A DNA stretch of 64,000 bases from assembly GCF_020923495.1 (NCBI RefSeq), contig NZ_CP064048.1:3867260-3931259 (forward strand), written 5' to 3'. The position numbers and the translations under genes were made by a program. The notes beneath the pieces are model-generated. The model saw nothing but the letters and a program-made list of their open reading frames with translations. It searched no databases and was not told the origin of the DNA. Positions 19,127 to 27,372 of this stretch are shown piece after piece (position 1 is the stretch's first letter; each line of letters begins with the position of its first letter). This stretch comes from Brevibacillus sedimenti. GTDB lineage: Bacteria; Bacillota; Bacilli; Brevibacillales; Brevibacillaceae.

Positions 19127-20131
19127 CTACGCAATGGGCTTTGTGGACTGGCGAATAATCAGCTCGGGCGGTAAAATGACACGCTGCTTCGTCTTTTTGT
19201 CACCTTCGATTTCACGTACCAGCAAATCCATCACCTGACGTCCCATCTCGTCAATCGGCTGGGCGATGGTCGTCAGCGGCGGATCAACAATGGACGCCAG
19301 TATCGTGTTGTCAAACCCAACGACAGACACATCGTCAGGGATGCGCAGCCCCAACTCTTTGGCTGCCTGGTAGACGCCAATCGCCAGGAAGTCAAAACAA
19401 GCAAAAATCGCTGTCGGCCGTTTGGGTGACGTCAGCAGTTCACGCGCCGCCCGCTTCCCGTCCTCCCGCGAATAATCCGTCCGGATCACCAGGTCTTCCG
19501 TAAGCTCCAGCCCATGGTCCTCCAGCGCCTGCCGAAACGCCTCCAGCCGATATTTGTCACTCGTGCGATTCATGTTGCCCACCAGGATGGCGATCCGTTT
19601 GTGCCCCAGCGATACCAGATGCTGGGCCGCCTGATACCCGCCCAGATAGTCATCGACCGCTACCACGTCGATCATCAATTCGGGGATGTCCTGCGCAATC
19701 AGCGCCACCGGCAGATTCTCCTCCAACAGCTCCCTGAGGACGCGATGATTTCTCGCGTTCGTGCCGATGATGATACCGTCGACACTTTTCTGCCTCAACA
19801 AGGACAGGTACATGTCTTCCGTATCCGGGTTGTTGTCCGTGTTGCACATCAACAGGTTAAAGCCCAATTCCCGTCCCCGGTCCTCCACCCTCCGCGCAAG
19901 CTCCGCAAAAAAAGGATTGGCCACATCCGGAATGATGAGGCCGATCGTGCGCGTACGCTTTCCCGTCAACGCGGATGCGACCACGCTGGGCTGATAGCCC
20001 AACTGTTCAATCACGTCCAGGACCCGTTTCTTCGTCTTCGCGCTGATCCGGCCGGTATTGTTGATCACCCGGGATACCGTGGAGATGGACACGCCAGCCT
20101 TTTTTGCCACGTCGTAAATGGTCGTCTTCAT
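19127..20131 (-). CDS. LacI-family transcriptional regulator, likely of the inositol operon
   Basis: This 334-residue regulator has an N-terminal helix-turn-helix (IYDVAKKAGVSISTVSRVIN, residues 5-24), the hinge helix around SALTGKRTRTIG and a RbsB-like ligand-binding core. It should bind DNA as a dimer and respond to an inositol-derived ligand. It is encoded immediately upstream of the operon in the same direction, and its own promoter and that of the operon share GGAAAGCGCTT sites, which suggests autoregulation. B. subtilis uses the DeoR-type IolR instead, so this is a different control arrangement. Confidence 0.88.
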   Translation of the reverse strand: MKTTIYDVAKKAGVSISTVSRVINNTGRISAKTKKRVLDVIEQLGYQPSVVASALTGKRTRTIGLIIPDVANPFFAELARRVEDRGRELGFNLLMCNTDNNPDTEDMYLSLLRQKSVDGIIIGTNARNHRVLRELLEENLPVALIAQDIPELMIDVVAVDDYLGGYQAAQHLVSLGHKRIAILVGNMNRTSDKYRLEAFRQALEDHGLELTEDLVIRTDYSREDGKRAARELLTSPKRPTAIFACFDFLAIGVYQAAKELGLRIPDDVSVVGFDNTILASIVDPPLTTIAQPIDEMGRQVMDLLVREIEGDKKTKQRVILPPELIIRQSTKPIA

Positions 20132-20174
20132 TTCTCATCCACTTTCCTATCAGACTTTGGCGATTCGCCATTTG

Positions 20175-20188
20175 GGAAAGCGCTTGCT
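20175..20188. promoter_or_regulatory. Operator-like site before the LacI-family gene
   Basis: GGAAAGCGCTTGCT lies about 45 bases upstream of the regulator start. It is 12 of 14 identical to the site at 18790. The matching spacing and sequence suggest shared control by the LacI-family protein or by CcpA. Confidence 0.55.
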
Positions 20189-20199
20189 CTCCTGTCTGT

Positions 20200-20520
20200 C
20201 TTCAGTTTACCGGGTCGTTTTTTGTTTCGCAATTGATTTTTGCGGGAATTTTTTAACGATTTTGCACAAAACAACCCTCCCCCTGAGCTATTGGGGGCGG
20301 GTATGCGGAGGGCGAGATACATGACAGTAAGCGATTGGAAAATGTCTATTCGTCTCCTTTTGATGAAGTACGGCTGTTTGGCGAGCATGCTTATTGACGT
20401 TTGCGTGCTCGCTTATGCGGCTCTGAAGGCTGGATAATTTTGGGGAATTTTATCATACTCATCTTTAATGTTCCGGTAGCGAAAGCTTGCCAAGAAAATT
20501 CTCAGAGGATACGAAAAGAG
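20200..20520. other. Spacer, no gene seen
   Basis: This is an AT-rich gap between the LacI promoter and the VanZ terminator. It includes a C/G-run hairpin (CCCCTGAGCTATTGGGGG region near 20280). No supported gene. Confidence 0.35.
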
Positions 20521-20565
20521 AAAAGCCGAACAGGTGATCAGGTAAAACCCCTAACACTGCTCGGC
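20521..20565 (-). terminator. Terminator of the PadR-VanZ operon
   Basis: On the minus strand GCCGAGCAG pairs with CTGTTCGGC, followed by TTTTCTCTTTT. It lies 35 bases past the VanZ-like stop. Confidence 0.7.
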
Positions 20566-20598
20566 CTCTTGGTCAACTATTGGAATATGTTAATTGCC

Positions 20599-21312
20599 TC
20601 ATGCTATCGTTGGTTTTGTTTTTTTCGTCAACTTGGCGATGATTTTATTCATCAGCATCCAAAGAATAAACCCAACATACCCGCCGAATGTGTTCAAAAT
20701 TAGATCATCAACATCAAAATATCCCAGCTTCGTAGTAACTTGGATAATCTCGATCGCCAAGCTAAATGCAAGGGAATAACCGAGAATTCTTAATGCGGAT
20801 CTAGCTTTCGAAAACAGTACTGGCAGCAGCACACCGAAAGGCAGGAATATCAAAATATTTCCGAAGGTGTTGAAAAACCACGTATTAAAATTATAGTGCT
20901 CAAAATTCAGGAGATAGGTAATGATATTTTTAAATGGAACCAGGTTATAACGACTTGTGGGTTCAACACCCGAGGTTATTACATGCTCCCGAGAACTCAA
21001 TCTAAACTCATCAAAAAAGAGTAGTTGAAGTACCACCGCAATGTAGATCAATAACCCGATCCAGGCGCACCCATTAATCCACTGCTTATAAGGAAAGATG
21101 GCTTTTTCCAAGCTCTTGCCAACTTTTTCCGTATCACCAAAAGCGTTAATTGCCATTTGTATAGACTCTGACTCCGAAAAACCTTTTGCTATATACTCCG
21201 CTTTTAACTGCGTAAGATGATCCAAAAATTCAGTGTAGAGTTCATGTTTTTCTTCTTCCGAGACATCAATGTTTGCAATGATTTTTTTAAGATATGAATC
21301 GAAAGGATTCAT
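20599..21312 (-). CDS. VanZ-family membrane protein with N-terminal HAAS-type domain
   Basis: This 237-residue protein starts with a helical domain of about 85 residues (YLKKIIANIDVSEEEKHELY, and SIQMAINAFGDTEKVG), the permease-prefix/HAAS type often encoded after PadR regulators. About four membrane helices with VanZ features follow (NTFGNILIFLPFGVLLP, EIIQ). VanZ-like proteins are linked to glycopeptide tolerance or envelope functions, but the role here is unknown. The ATG at 21312 overlaps the PadR stop by four bases and has AAGGTGG upstream. The base composition is AT-rich, unlike the inositol operon. Confidence 0.85.
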   Translation of the reverse strand: MNPFDSYLKKIIANIDVSEEEKHELYTEFLDHLTQLKAEYIAKGFSESESIQMAINAFGDTEKVGKSLEKAIFPYKQWINGCAWIGLLIYIAVVLQLLFFDEFRLSSREHVITSGVEPTSRYNLVPFKNIITYLLNFEHYNFNTWFFNTFGNILIFLPFGVLLPVLFSKARSALRILGYSLAFSLAIEIIQVTTKLGYFDVDDLILNTFGGYVGFILWMLMNKIIAKLTKKTKPTIA

Positions 21313-21638
21313 GCGAATTCCACCTTTCTGCATGCTTGAATAAGAAGATTTATCTGATTCCATGATCGTAATTTTTCTTGCAATTCCGCTTTCCCTTCGT
21401 TCGTAAGGGAGTAGAATTTCCTCCGTCCCGTTTCTTCATTCTCTACCCAATAGGATCTCAACAATCCCTTTTTCTCCAACCGTTTCAGAGCAGGATATAG
21501 CGTTCCCTGGCTCATCAAATATTCACCGTTACTAAGAGCCTTTAGCTGCTGGATAATGTCATATCCATATGTATCCTGCCGGCCAATAATAGAAAGAAGT
21601 AGGATATCAATACTCCCCTTTAATATCTCCTTATCCAT
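21309..21638 (-). CDS. PadR-family transcriptional regulator
   Basis: This 109-residue winged-helix protein has the family start EILKGSIDILLLSIIG, then YGYDIIQQL and LMSQGTLYPALKRLEKKGLL, and a beta-wing EETGRRKFYSLT near residue 75. PadR proteins are ligand-responsive repressors, often of the membrane protein encoded next to them. The ATG at 21638 follows AGGAGGTGTAAAC. It is translationally coupled to the VanZ-like gene, so it probably controls its own operon. Confidence 0.92.
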   Translation of the reverse strand: MDKEILKGSIDILLLSIIGRQDTYGYDIIQQLKALSNGEYLMSQGTLYPALKRLEKKGLLRSYWVENEETGRRKFYSLTNEGKAELQEKLRSWNQINLLIQACRKVEFA

Positions 21639-21770
21639 ATGTTTACACCTCCTGGTAGACATTGTATAGCAACATATGTCGCTTTACAAGGTAATACGGT
21701 AAAAAAATTTTGGTGAGCATTAAGCACTCCCAACGACTGAACGCAATAGAAATGATGTTCTCCAAGAGTC

Positions 21771-21810
21771 GCTCGGCCGTCCCCGGGGTAATCCCTGGGG
21801 TTTTTGTTTA
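21771..21810 (+). repeat. Terminator-like repeat, copy 1
   Basis: GCTC, CCGTCCCC, TAATCCC and GGGGTTTTTGTT occur here in the same order and spacing as at 30746-30785. The C-run and G-run form a hairpin followed by T5, so it could work as a plus-strand terminator, yet no plus-strand gene precedes it. It may be the leftover end of a mobile or decayed gene. Confidence 0.5.
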
Positions 21811-22027
21811 GCAAATATAAATGGGGTGATTAGAATCGAAATTCTCGAAACAGTCAAAGCCACATTGTGGTAAAATAGGTGGAAGTTTTAATGTTTGTGA
21901 GGAGGTTACCCTATGTGTCACCGCCGGGATATAATTGACCCAGGTTCGCCGGAAAGAAAATGACCCACCCATAGCGAATATATCCCCTTCGTAATTAACG
22001 GCCAAGTTAATCTTCGGAGGGAGACAC

Positions 22028-23251
22028 ATGCTAAGGAGTGGGATAGTGATATCGTTACATACCATGAGGGCAGAAGGCAAGAGTATTCGTGAAATTGCCC
22101 GTCTAACGGGGCATTCTCGAAATACAGTTCGCCGATATCTCCGGGGTGAATTCTCCCCCGAAAAGGGAACCCGTAAATCTCGTGGTTCCAAGCTTGATCC
22201 GTATAAACCGTTCCTGCAGGAACGTCTTCAAGAAGGTATCTATAACTGCGAGGTTTTATTCGATCTTCTACGAGAAAAGGGGTATACCGGGGGACGTACC
22301 ATCTTGAAAGACTATGTGAAGGACTTCCGTCCTCCCAAACAAGTTCCCGCTGTTCTTCGTTACGAGACGAAACCTGGTGAATATGCACAGGTCGACTGGG
22401 GACTGTGTGATTACGTAGATTTGGACGGTACAGTCCGAAAAGTGCCGGTATTTGTCATGGTATTGGGGTACTCTCGTTCCACCTATATAGAGTTCACTAA
22501 GCGTTGTGACATTCACAGCTTTCTTCGTTGCTTGATTCATGCTTTTGAATATTTTGGGGGCATCCCAAAGGTAATGCTGACCGACCAGATGAAAACCGTC
22601 GTACTGGGCATGGGAGATGATCGAAAACCTCGCTGGCATCCGCTTTTTGCCGACTTTGCTGCAGCGATTGGGCTTGTTCCAAAAGTATGCAAAGTTCGAC
22701 GCCCCGAAACAAAGGGAAAAGTGGAACGAGGCGTTCAATACGTAAAAAACAACTTTCTTCCTGGCAAACGCTTCGTTGATTTACAGGATCTCAATCAACA
22801 AGCCCTACACTGGTGCGAGCGGATTAACCGCCGTATTCATGGAACAACCGGCGAACGTCCCATCGACCGACTCCGTGAGGAAAATCTGTCGCCTATCCCT
22901 TCAGCTGAACGATGGGAAAAATACTTGCATGAACCGAGACAGGTCAGCCGAGACGGATTTGTTAGCTACGATGGTGTACGATATGGGGTTCCATGGAGGT
23001 ACAGTGGACGTGAGGGTACCGTGCGAGAAGTGAATGGGTGGGTGGAAATCTGGGCCGACGGCACATGTATTGCTCGACACCAAAAGGTCTATCGATCCCG
23101 TGCAACTGTTTTTTGTGAAAACCAGTATGCAGGTCTTACGACTGCTCAAGGATATGCCTATCCACGTCCGCAAGCCCGACAGATTTCATCGCAGCAAGTG
23201 GAAGTGCGTTCGCTGGATGTCTATGAGCAGCTGACGGGGGTGGGAGCATGA
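22028..23251 (+). CDS. istA: IS21-family transposase IstA
   Basis: This 407-residue transposase cuts and joins the IS ends. It has an N-terminal helix-turn-helix (SIREIARLTGHSRNTVRRYL, residues 17-36), a DDE catalytic core with the first Asp in YAQVDWGLCD near 124, the second in MLTDQMKTV near 182 and the Glu in KGKVERGVQY near 233, and a C-terminal beta-barrel. GGAGGG precedes the ATG. It overlaps istB by four bases. The frame is intact, so the element may still be active. Confidence 0.95.
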   Translation: MLRSGIVISLHTMRAEGKSIREIARLTGHSRNTVRRYLRGEFSPEKGTRKSRGSKLDPYKPFLQERLQEGIYNCEVLFDLLREKGYTGGRTILKDYVKDFRPPKQVPAVLRYETKPGEYAQVDWGLCDYVDLDGTVRKVPVFVMVLGYSRSTYIEFTKRCDIHSFLRCLIHAFEYFGGIPKVMLTDQMKTVVLGMGDDRKPRWHPLFADFAAAIGLVPKVCKVRRPETKGKVERGVQYVKNNFLPGKRFVDLQDLNQQALHWCERINRRIHGTTGERPIDRLREENLSPIPSAERWEKYLHEPRQVSRDGFVSYDGVRYGVPWRYSGREGTVREVNGWVEIWADGTCIARHQKVYRSRATVFCENQYAGLTTAQGYAYPRPQARQISSQQVEVRSLDVYEQLTGVGA

Positions 23252-24015
23252 TTGAACTGGAACAGGCACGGCTACGTCTTGAGGAACTTGGGCTTCAGCA
23301 AGCGGCTCTACTCTTGGATGCCCATTTGGAAGCGGCAAGTCATGGACAGCCCACCTATCTGTCCTTTCTCAACATGCTTCTAGATGCAGAGATAGCGGAA
23401 CGTCAAAAACGGAATATGGAGGTACGCACCAAACTCGCACACTTGCCTTACCGAAAAACGCTGGAGGAGTTCGATTTTGCTTTCCAACCCAGCATTGACG
23501 AACGGTTGATTCGAGAGCTGGCCACGATGACTTTTGTAACCCGACACGAGAATGTCTTGTTCTTAGGGCCTCCCGGAGTAGGAAAAAGTCATCTGGCGGT
23601 GGCGTTGGCTGTAGAAGCCATCTCGCAAGGGATATCCGTTTACTTTGTCAGTCTCTCGCAACTCATCGAAGATCTGCGAAAAGCTTACACGGAAAACAGG
23701 CTGGATAAACGCCTACGCATCTATATTCGACCAAAGCTCCTGATTATTGACGAAATTGGTTACTTACCGTTTGACAGTTTGGCAGCTAACCTCTTTTTCC
23801 AGGTAGTAAGTGCAAGATACGAGAGAGGGAGTATTCTGTTGACCAGCAACAAGAGTTTCGGTGAATGGGGGGAACTGATGGGCGATCCGATACTTGCTAC
23901 GGCTATCCTGGATCGGCTCTTACACCATTCCCACATCGTCAATATTAGGGGGAATAGTTACCGACTTCGTGAGAAGATGAGGACTGGAGCCTACGGCTCC
24001 CCCTCTACCACCTAA
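23248..24015 (+). CDS. istB: IS21-family helper ATPase IstB
   Basis: This 255-residue AAA+ ATPase, related to DnaC, selects the target and stimulates IstA. It shows an N-terminal helical region, Walker A GPPGVGKSH near residue 108, Walker B LLIIDEIGYLPF near 165 and a SNKSFGEWGE sensor-type segment near 203. The length and order after istA are standard. It appears complete, with a stop shortly before the right terminal repeats. Confidence 0.95.
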   Translation: MIELEQARLRLEELGLQQAALLLDAHLEAASHGQPTYLSFLNMLLDAEIAERQKRNMEVRTKLAHLPYRKTLEEFDFAFQPSIDERLIRELATMTFVTRHENVLFLGPPGVGKSHLAVALAVEAISQGISVYFVSLSQLIEDLRKAYTENRLDKRLRIYIRPKLLIIDEIGYLPFDSLAANLFFQVVSARYERGSILLTSNKSFGEWGELMGDPILATAILDRLLHHSHIVNIRGNSYRLREKMRTGAYGSPSTT

Positions 24016-24087
24016 CCAACAAAAAATCGCCGGGTGGGTCAATTCTAAACCGGCGATGGTGGGTCAAAATAAAGTCGGCGTTGACAT

Positions 24088-24270
24088 ATGTTCCGAAATA
24101 AAATTTATTGGATGTTACTCACTCCTTTTTTGGCAATTGCAGTAATACTGGCTTTTTGGTTACCTCCAAAACAAAAACCACTTACATTGCTTGTCGTAAT
24201 CGTATTCTGGGCAGTGTATTATCTCTGGGATTCTTTCGACAAAAATCTTAAATCCAACAAACAACCATAA
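24088..24270 (+). pseudogene. Small membrane protein gene cut off from its ribosome binding site by the IS
   Basis: The frame encodes 60 residues with two membrane helices (WMLLTPFLAIAVILAFWLP and LLVVIVFWAVYYLW) and a polar tail. Its ATG is within the TATG duplicated by the IS21-type insertion. The native leader, with GAGGAGG 5-8 bases before the same ATG, is left stranded at 21895-21915 on the far side of the element. The coding part is whole, but translation is expected to be lost unless the IS end supplies a new start signal. Family unknown. Confidence 0.75.
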
Positions 24271-24326
24271 TCTCCCTACACATTGGTTAATTACGATTTA
24301 CCGGGGTGTGTAACCATTTTGTACAA

Positions 24327-24780
24327 TTAATAGGCAAAGGCCATCGTAAATTGTTGAACAATTCCGTTCGTCATAACGTCGGTCATTTTAAGTGCTTGTG
24401 CTTCAATCCTGTCACTTAATGCAATGTTTTTCTACATAGTTTCCGGCGATACGGGCAGCCACTTCGCTGCTGAGCAGCCTCAAATGTTTATACAACATGT
24501 CTCTCCATTCCTCTGTGGACCATTAATTCTGCCCAGAAGGCAGCAATCTCATCCGCATTGCGAACCAACGTTTCTGGGCATCTACAGCTGCTGTGGTATT
24601 GCCTGTTTTCAGCGCCTGAACCAGTTCAGCCGCTATCGTAAAATGTCAGGCTCAACAAATCGCCAAGTCGTGCTGCGATTGCCTTTCCATAAAAAGGTTC
24701 AAGGGCGGCTGCAAAATCTGTGGGATTCCGAAGAAGCCTTTTAATGGTTTCATCCTTATCACGTTTGTGCTTATACCTAC
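24327..24780 (-). pseudogene. Decayed helical protein of the type often annotated as acetylglutamate kinase
   Basis: Piecing together minus-strand frames gives DETIKRLLRNPTDFAAALEP, then FYGKAIAARLGDLLS, then NADEIAAFWAEL, a short EEWRDMLYKHLRLLSSEVAAR-like stretch and DRIEAQALKMTDVMTNGIVQQF before a TAA at 24327. At least three frame changes and stops separate these parts, and the N-terminal third is missing. From memory, the order matches a Bacillales family widely mislabelled acetylglutamate kinase. It can make no product. Confidence 0.65.
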
Positions 24781-24792
24781 TTTGTAAAAAGA

Positions 24793-25128
24793 TTGGCCGT
24801 TATTCGATCGTTTTCCGTTCTGGTTTCCCCTGTTCAGCAAGTGTGGCATTCGGTGTTTGATCATTATACCAATCAATATGCGCGCTGGATTCGTGTACTT
24901 GCAGGTGTAGTACTTGCCGTTGGAATTATCAGTGGAGTCGTACTCTGGATGATTGACGAGAGACACTTCTTTCTCACCCTCGTGTCCCCTCTGGTTTACT
25001 CTATTGTCAGCAGTATCTTAATGTATGGGTTTGCAGAAATCATTGAGATCCTGTATCGGCTCTACCAGCGATTCGATGCAGTGGATAGCATCAACAGATC
25101 TCTTGAACATTTACGTGAGACAAAATAG
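24793..25128 (+). CDS. Putative membrane protein, possibly N-terminally truncated
   Basis: The frame encodes 111 residues with two hydrophobic helices (IRVLAGVVLAVGIISGVVLW near residue 32 and FLTLVSPLVYSIVSSILMYG near 62) and a charged, coiled-coil-like tail (EIIEILYRLYQRF...SINRSLEHLRE). A good hairpin terminator follows at once, which supports real transcription. The TTG start has no clear ribosome binding site and the frame stays open upstream into the decayed gene, so the true N-terminus may have been lost. Family not recognised. Confidence 0.45.
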   Translation: MAVIRSFSVLVSPVQQVWHSVFDHYTNQYARWIRVLAGVVLAVGIISGVVLWMIDERHFFLTLVSPLVYSIVSSILMYGFAEIIEILYRLYQRFDAVDSINRSLEHLRETK

Positions 25129-25152
25129 CCGCCAGTAAAAGGCGGCTTTTCT
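25127..25152 (+). terminator. Terminator after the small membrane-protein gene
   Basis: AGCCGCC-AGTAAAA-GGCGGCT is followed by TTTTC. Confidence 0.75.
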
Positions 25153-25188
25153 TATGACATACCCTTCATGTCCTTTCGCACAAGCGAC

Positions 25189-26067
25189 TTATTTTTGGTG
25201 ATCATAACAATAAATTTTTCCTTTAAATCGGGCGGGATTGGCCAAACAGTACTCTTTTACCTTTTGGGGCACTGGCTTGCCGCAGCCGGCGCACTTTGCC
25301 CGCTCATCACCTTTTGTTTGTTGAGCAGCAAGGCTGTTCCCTTTCAGACTGTCAGTATGCAATGCTCGAATTGCCGGATCGGTGATATTGGCTTGTTTTA
25401 ACGCCAAATACATCTCGTCAATCTGCTCAGCCGTAAATTTGCTTTTCTTCTCTGTCAGTTTGACGTAGTTTATCTTTCGTTCAATGAATTCCGTCAACTC
25501 TATGTCATATACAATCAGGTCATTGGAAGAAATCTTCCGTAACGCTGGATCGACACTAAACGTAGCCCGTCTGGTAAATGAGATTAGGGAAACGATATCT
25601 TTTCGTGATGCGTTTGTAATCTTTCGTACGATTTCAATATGTCCATAATTTTGATGAAAAGGATTCATCATGGTAAATCGATTGTTAACGTTCCACTGTT
25701 TGTCGTCTCGCCCTCCTTTGATCTCCCCTTGATAATTCTTCGTCTCAATAACAAAAATGGCATACGGTGTAAGGAGTACGTGGTCAATCTGAGAATAGCC
25801 AGACTTCGCTGCTGGGTTTGTCACCAGAAGGTCAGCAAGATGCTTATACTCTTTTGGCATCTGGTCCAACTGAATATTTACCTTGTACTCACCGATTTCC
25901 CCTTTTCTCACAGATTTTTTCTGCTGCTCTTGTTTATTTTTATTTTGCGTCACCTTTTTCGTGGCAGGTTCCTCTTTTTTTGACTGAAAGAGACCAAGTA
26001 TTTTGGATATCAAGAGTAACACTCCTTGGAGAAATGCTATTGCTGCTCCGTAAAATTTCAATCTCAA
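25189..26067 (-). CDS. NERD-domain protein with N-terminal membrane helix and C-terminal zinc-binding tail
   Basis: This 292-residue protein begins with one hydrophobic helix (residues 4-27), then a basic linker, then a nuclease-related domain from about 55 to 180 (EIGEYKVNIQLDQMP, QIDHVLLTPYAIFVIETKNY), where the Asp and the ETK triad resemble PD-(D/E)XK nucleases. The last 35 residues hold CAGCGKPV and YCLANP, a small zinc-ribbon-like unit. NERD proteins are of unknown function and some occur with DNA-processing or defence genes. The TTG start is weakly supported. Confidence 0.8.
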   Translation of the reverse strand: MRLKFYGAAIAFLQGVLLLISKILGLFQSKKEEPATKKVTQNKNKQEQQKKSVRKGEIGEYKVNIQLDQMPKEYKHLADLLVTNPAAKSGYSQIDHVLLTPYAIFVIETKNYQGEIKGGRDDKQWNVNNRFTMMNPFHQNYGHIEIVRKITNASRKDIVSLISFTRRATFSVDPALRKISSNDLIVYDIELTEFIERKINYVKLTEKKSKFTAEQIDEMYLALKQANITDPAIRALHTDSLKGNSLAAQQTKGDERAKCAGCGKPVPQKVKEYCLANPARFKGKIYCYDHQK

Positions 26068-26091
26068 TTCTCTTCTTATTTCGCTAAGTCA

Positions 26092-26559
26092 TCACTTAAA
26101 TGAACCCTTCTGAGGTAACTCCGCTTCGATCGGCATCAACTCAAACACAATTACTTTCCGATTTTGTCCCTTGTTGTCCTTGTCCTTTACCCTATATCCA
26201 ACACAGAGTATCTGACCAACGTACTTCACATACCCGGTTCGGACGTACTCAAAGAGGTGTATATCCTTCCCGTCCTTTTCATGCTCTAAAATTGCTTTAT
26301 TTCCCCTGATGAACTGCATATCCCCTTCTTGTCCTTCACCGGTATAGAGGAATATGCCATTTTCTGTCCAGCCATCTTTGTAGCCATATTCTTCTCCTCT
26401 GTCCCCTGTGAAGATCATGATAAAAGGGTGTTTCGAAGGTGTTGATATCCCACCGTATCGTTGGCCGCCATACATGTCATGCAAATCACGTCGACGATAC
26501 TCTTTACCTGTCTTGAAAACGTCTACCATTTTACTTTGGGACTTATCTCGTAAATTCAT
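26092..26559 (-). CDS. Stand-alone ScoMcrA-type N-terminal head domain protein
   Basis: The 155 residues show TGKEYRRRDLHDMYGGQRYGG near 16, ISTPSKHPFIMIFTGD near 36 and FLYTGEGQEGDM near 67, then RGNKAILEH. From memory this pattern is the head domain at the N-terminus of ScoMcrA-type HNH endonucleases that act on phosphorothioated or methylated DNA. Here it ends after that domain, with no sulfur-binding or HNH part downstream. It could be a remnant or a free DNA-modification reader. GGAG lies 8 bases before the ATG at 26559. Confidence 0.65.
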   Translation of the reverse strand: MNLRDKSQSKMVDVFKTGKEYRRRDLHDMYGGQRYGGISTPSKHPFIMIFTGDRGEEYGYKDGWTENGIFLYTGEGQEGDMQFIRGNKAILEHEKDGKDIHLFEYVRTGYVKYVGQILCVGYRVKDKDNKGQNRKVIVFELMPIEAELPQKGSFK

Positions 26560-26769
26560 CGCAGTCACTCCACAAAAAACGACATGATCTAGTAAAATTT
26601 TACACCAATAGTTTCAATAATAGTAGATCATTGGCCCCAACAATTCAATATCACTAGCATGTACGTACGTAAATCAGGGTGTTTCACATAAAAACTACTT
26701 GGGATAACCTCCTACTTTAGGATCACGAATCATCTCCCTCACCATTTCTGATCGCCCGCAACTGTAAAC

Positions 26770-26820
26770 AAAAAAACATCAGGGATTTCTCTGATTCCAA
26801 AGAGAATTACCCTGATGTTT
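26770..26820 (-). terminator. Terminator of the VOC-family gene
   Basis: AACATCAGGG pairs with CCCTGATGTT around an inner TTCTCT/AGAGAA stem; on the minus strand TTTTTTTG follows. The rest of 26560-26850 shows no gene. Confidence 0.85.
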
Positions 26821-26852
26821 CTGCTCTTGTCCGAATCGGTCAAAGCGATGAG

Positions 26853-27260
<408 letters not shown>

Positions 27261-27372
27261 TCAAACTCTCACGTTTTTCCAAGGCGAGAAAAGGATGATG
27301 GTGGAGTTCGCCTGCTTCTTGCCGGCATAGCCACCGCCCCTTACTCGAGCAGTTCATCATGCATTCTCTCTT

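Larger units (their letters stand above)
21916..24086 (+). mobile_element. IS21-family insertion sequence (istA-istB)
   Basis: The element carries istA and istB. Its ends match: left TGTCACCGCCGG and, read inward from the right, TGTCAACGCCGA. Each end has at least two copies of a GCCGG...TGACCCA module, the multiple terminal repeat layout of IS21. It is flanked by the direct repeat TATG (21912-21915 and 24087-24090), a four-base target duplication. The left flank ends in a ribosome binding site plus ATG and the right flank continues as an open frame, so it is inserted at a start codon. Confidence 0.92.

Noticed and set aside
24424..24744. Plus-strand 106-codon frame
   Set aside because: It lies antisense to the decayed gene fragments, whose minus-strand pieces match a family in order; the plus frame has no such support.
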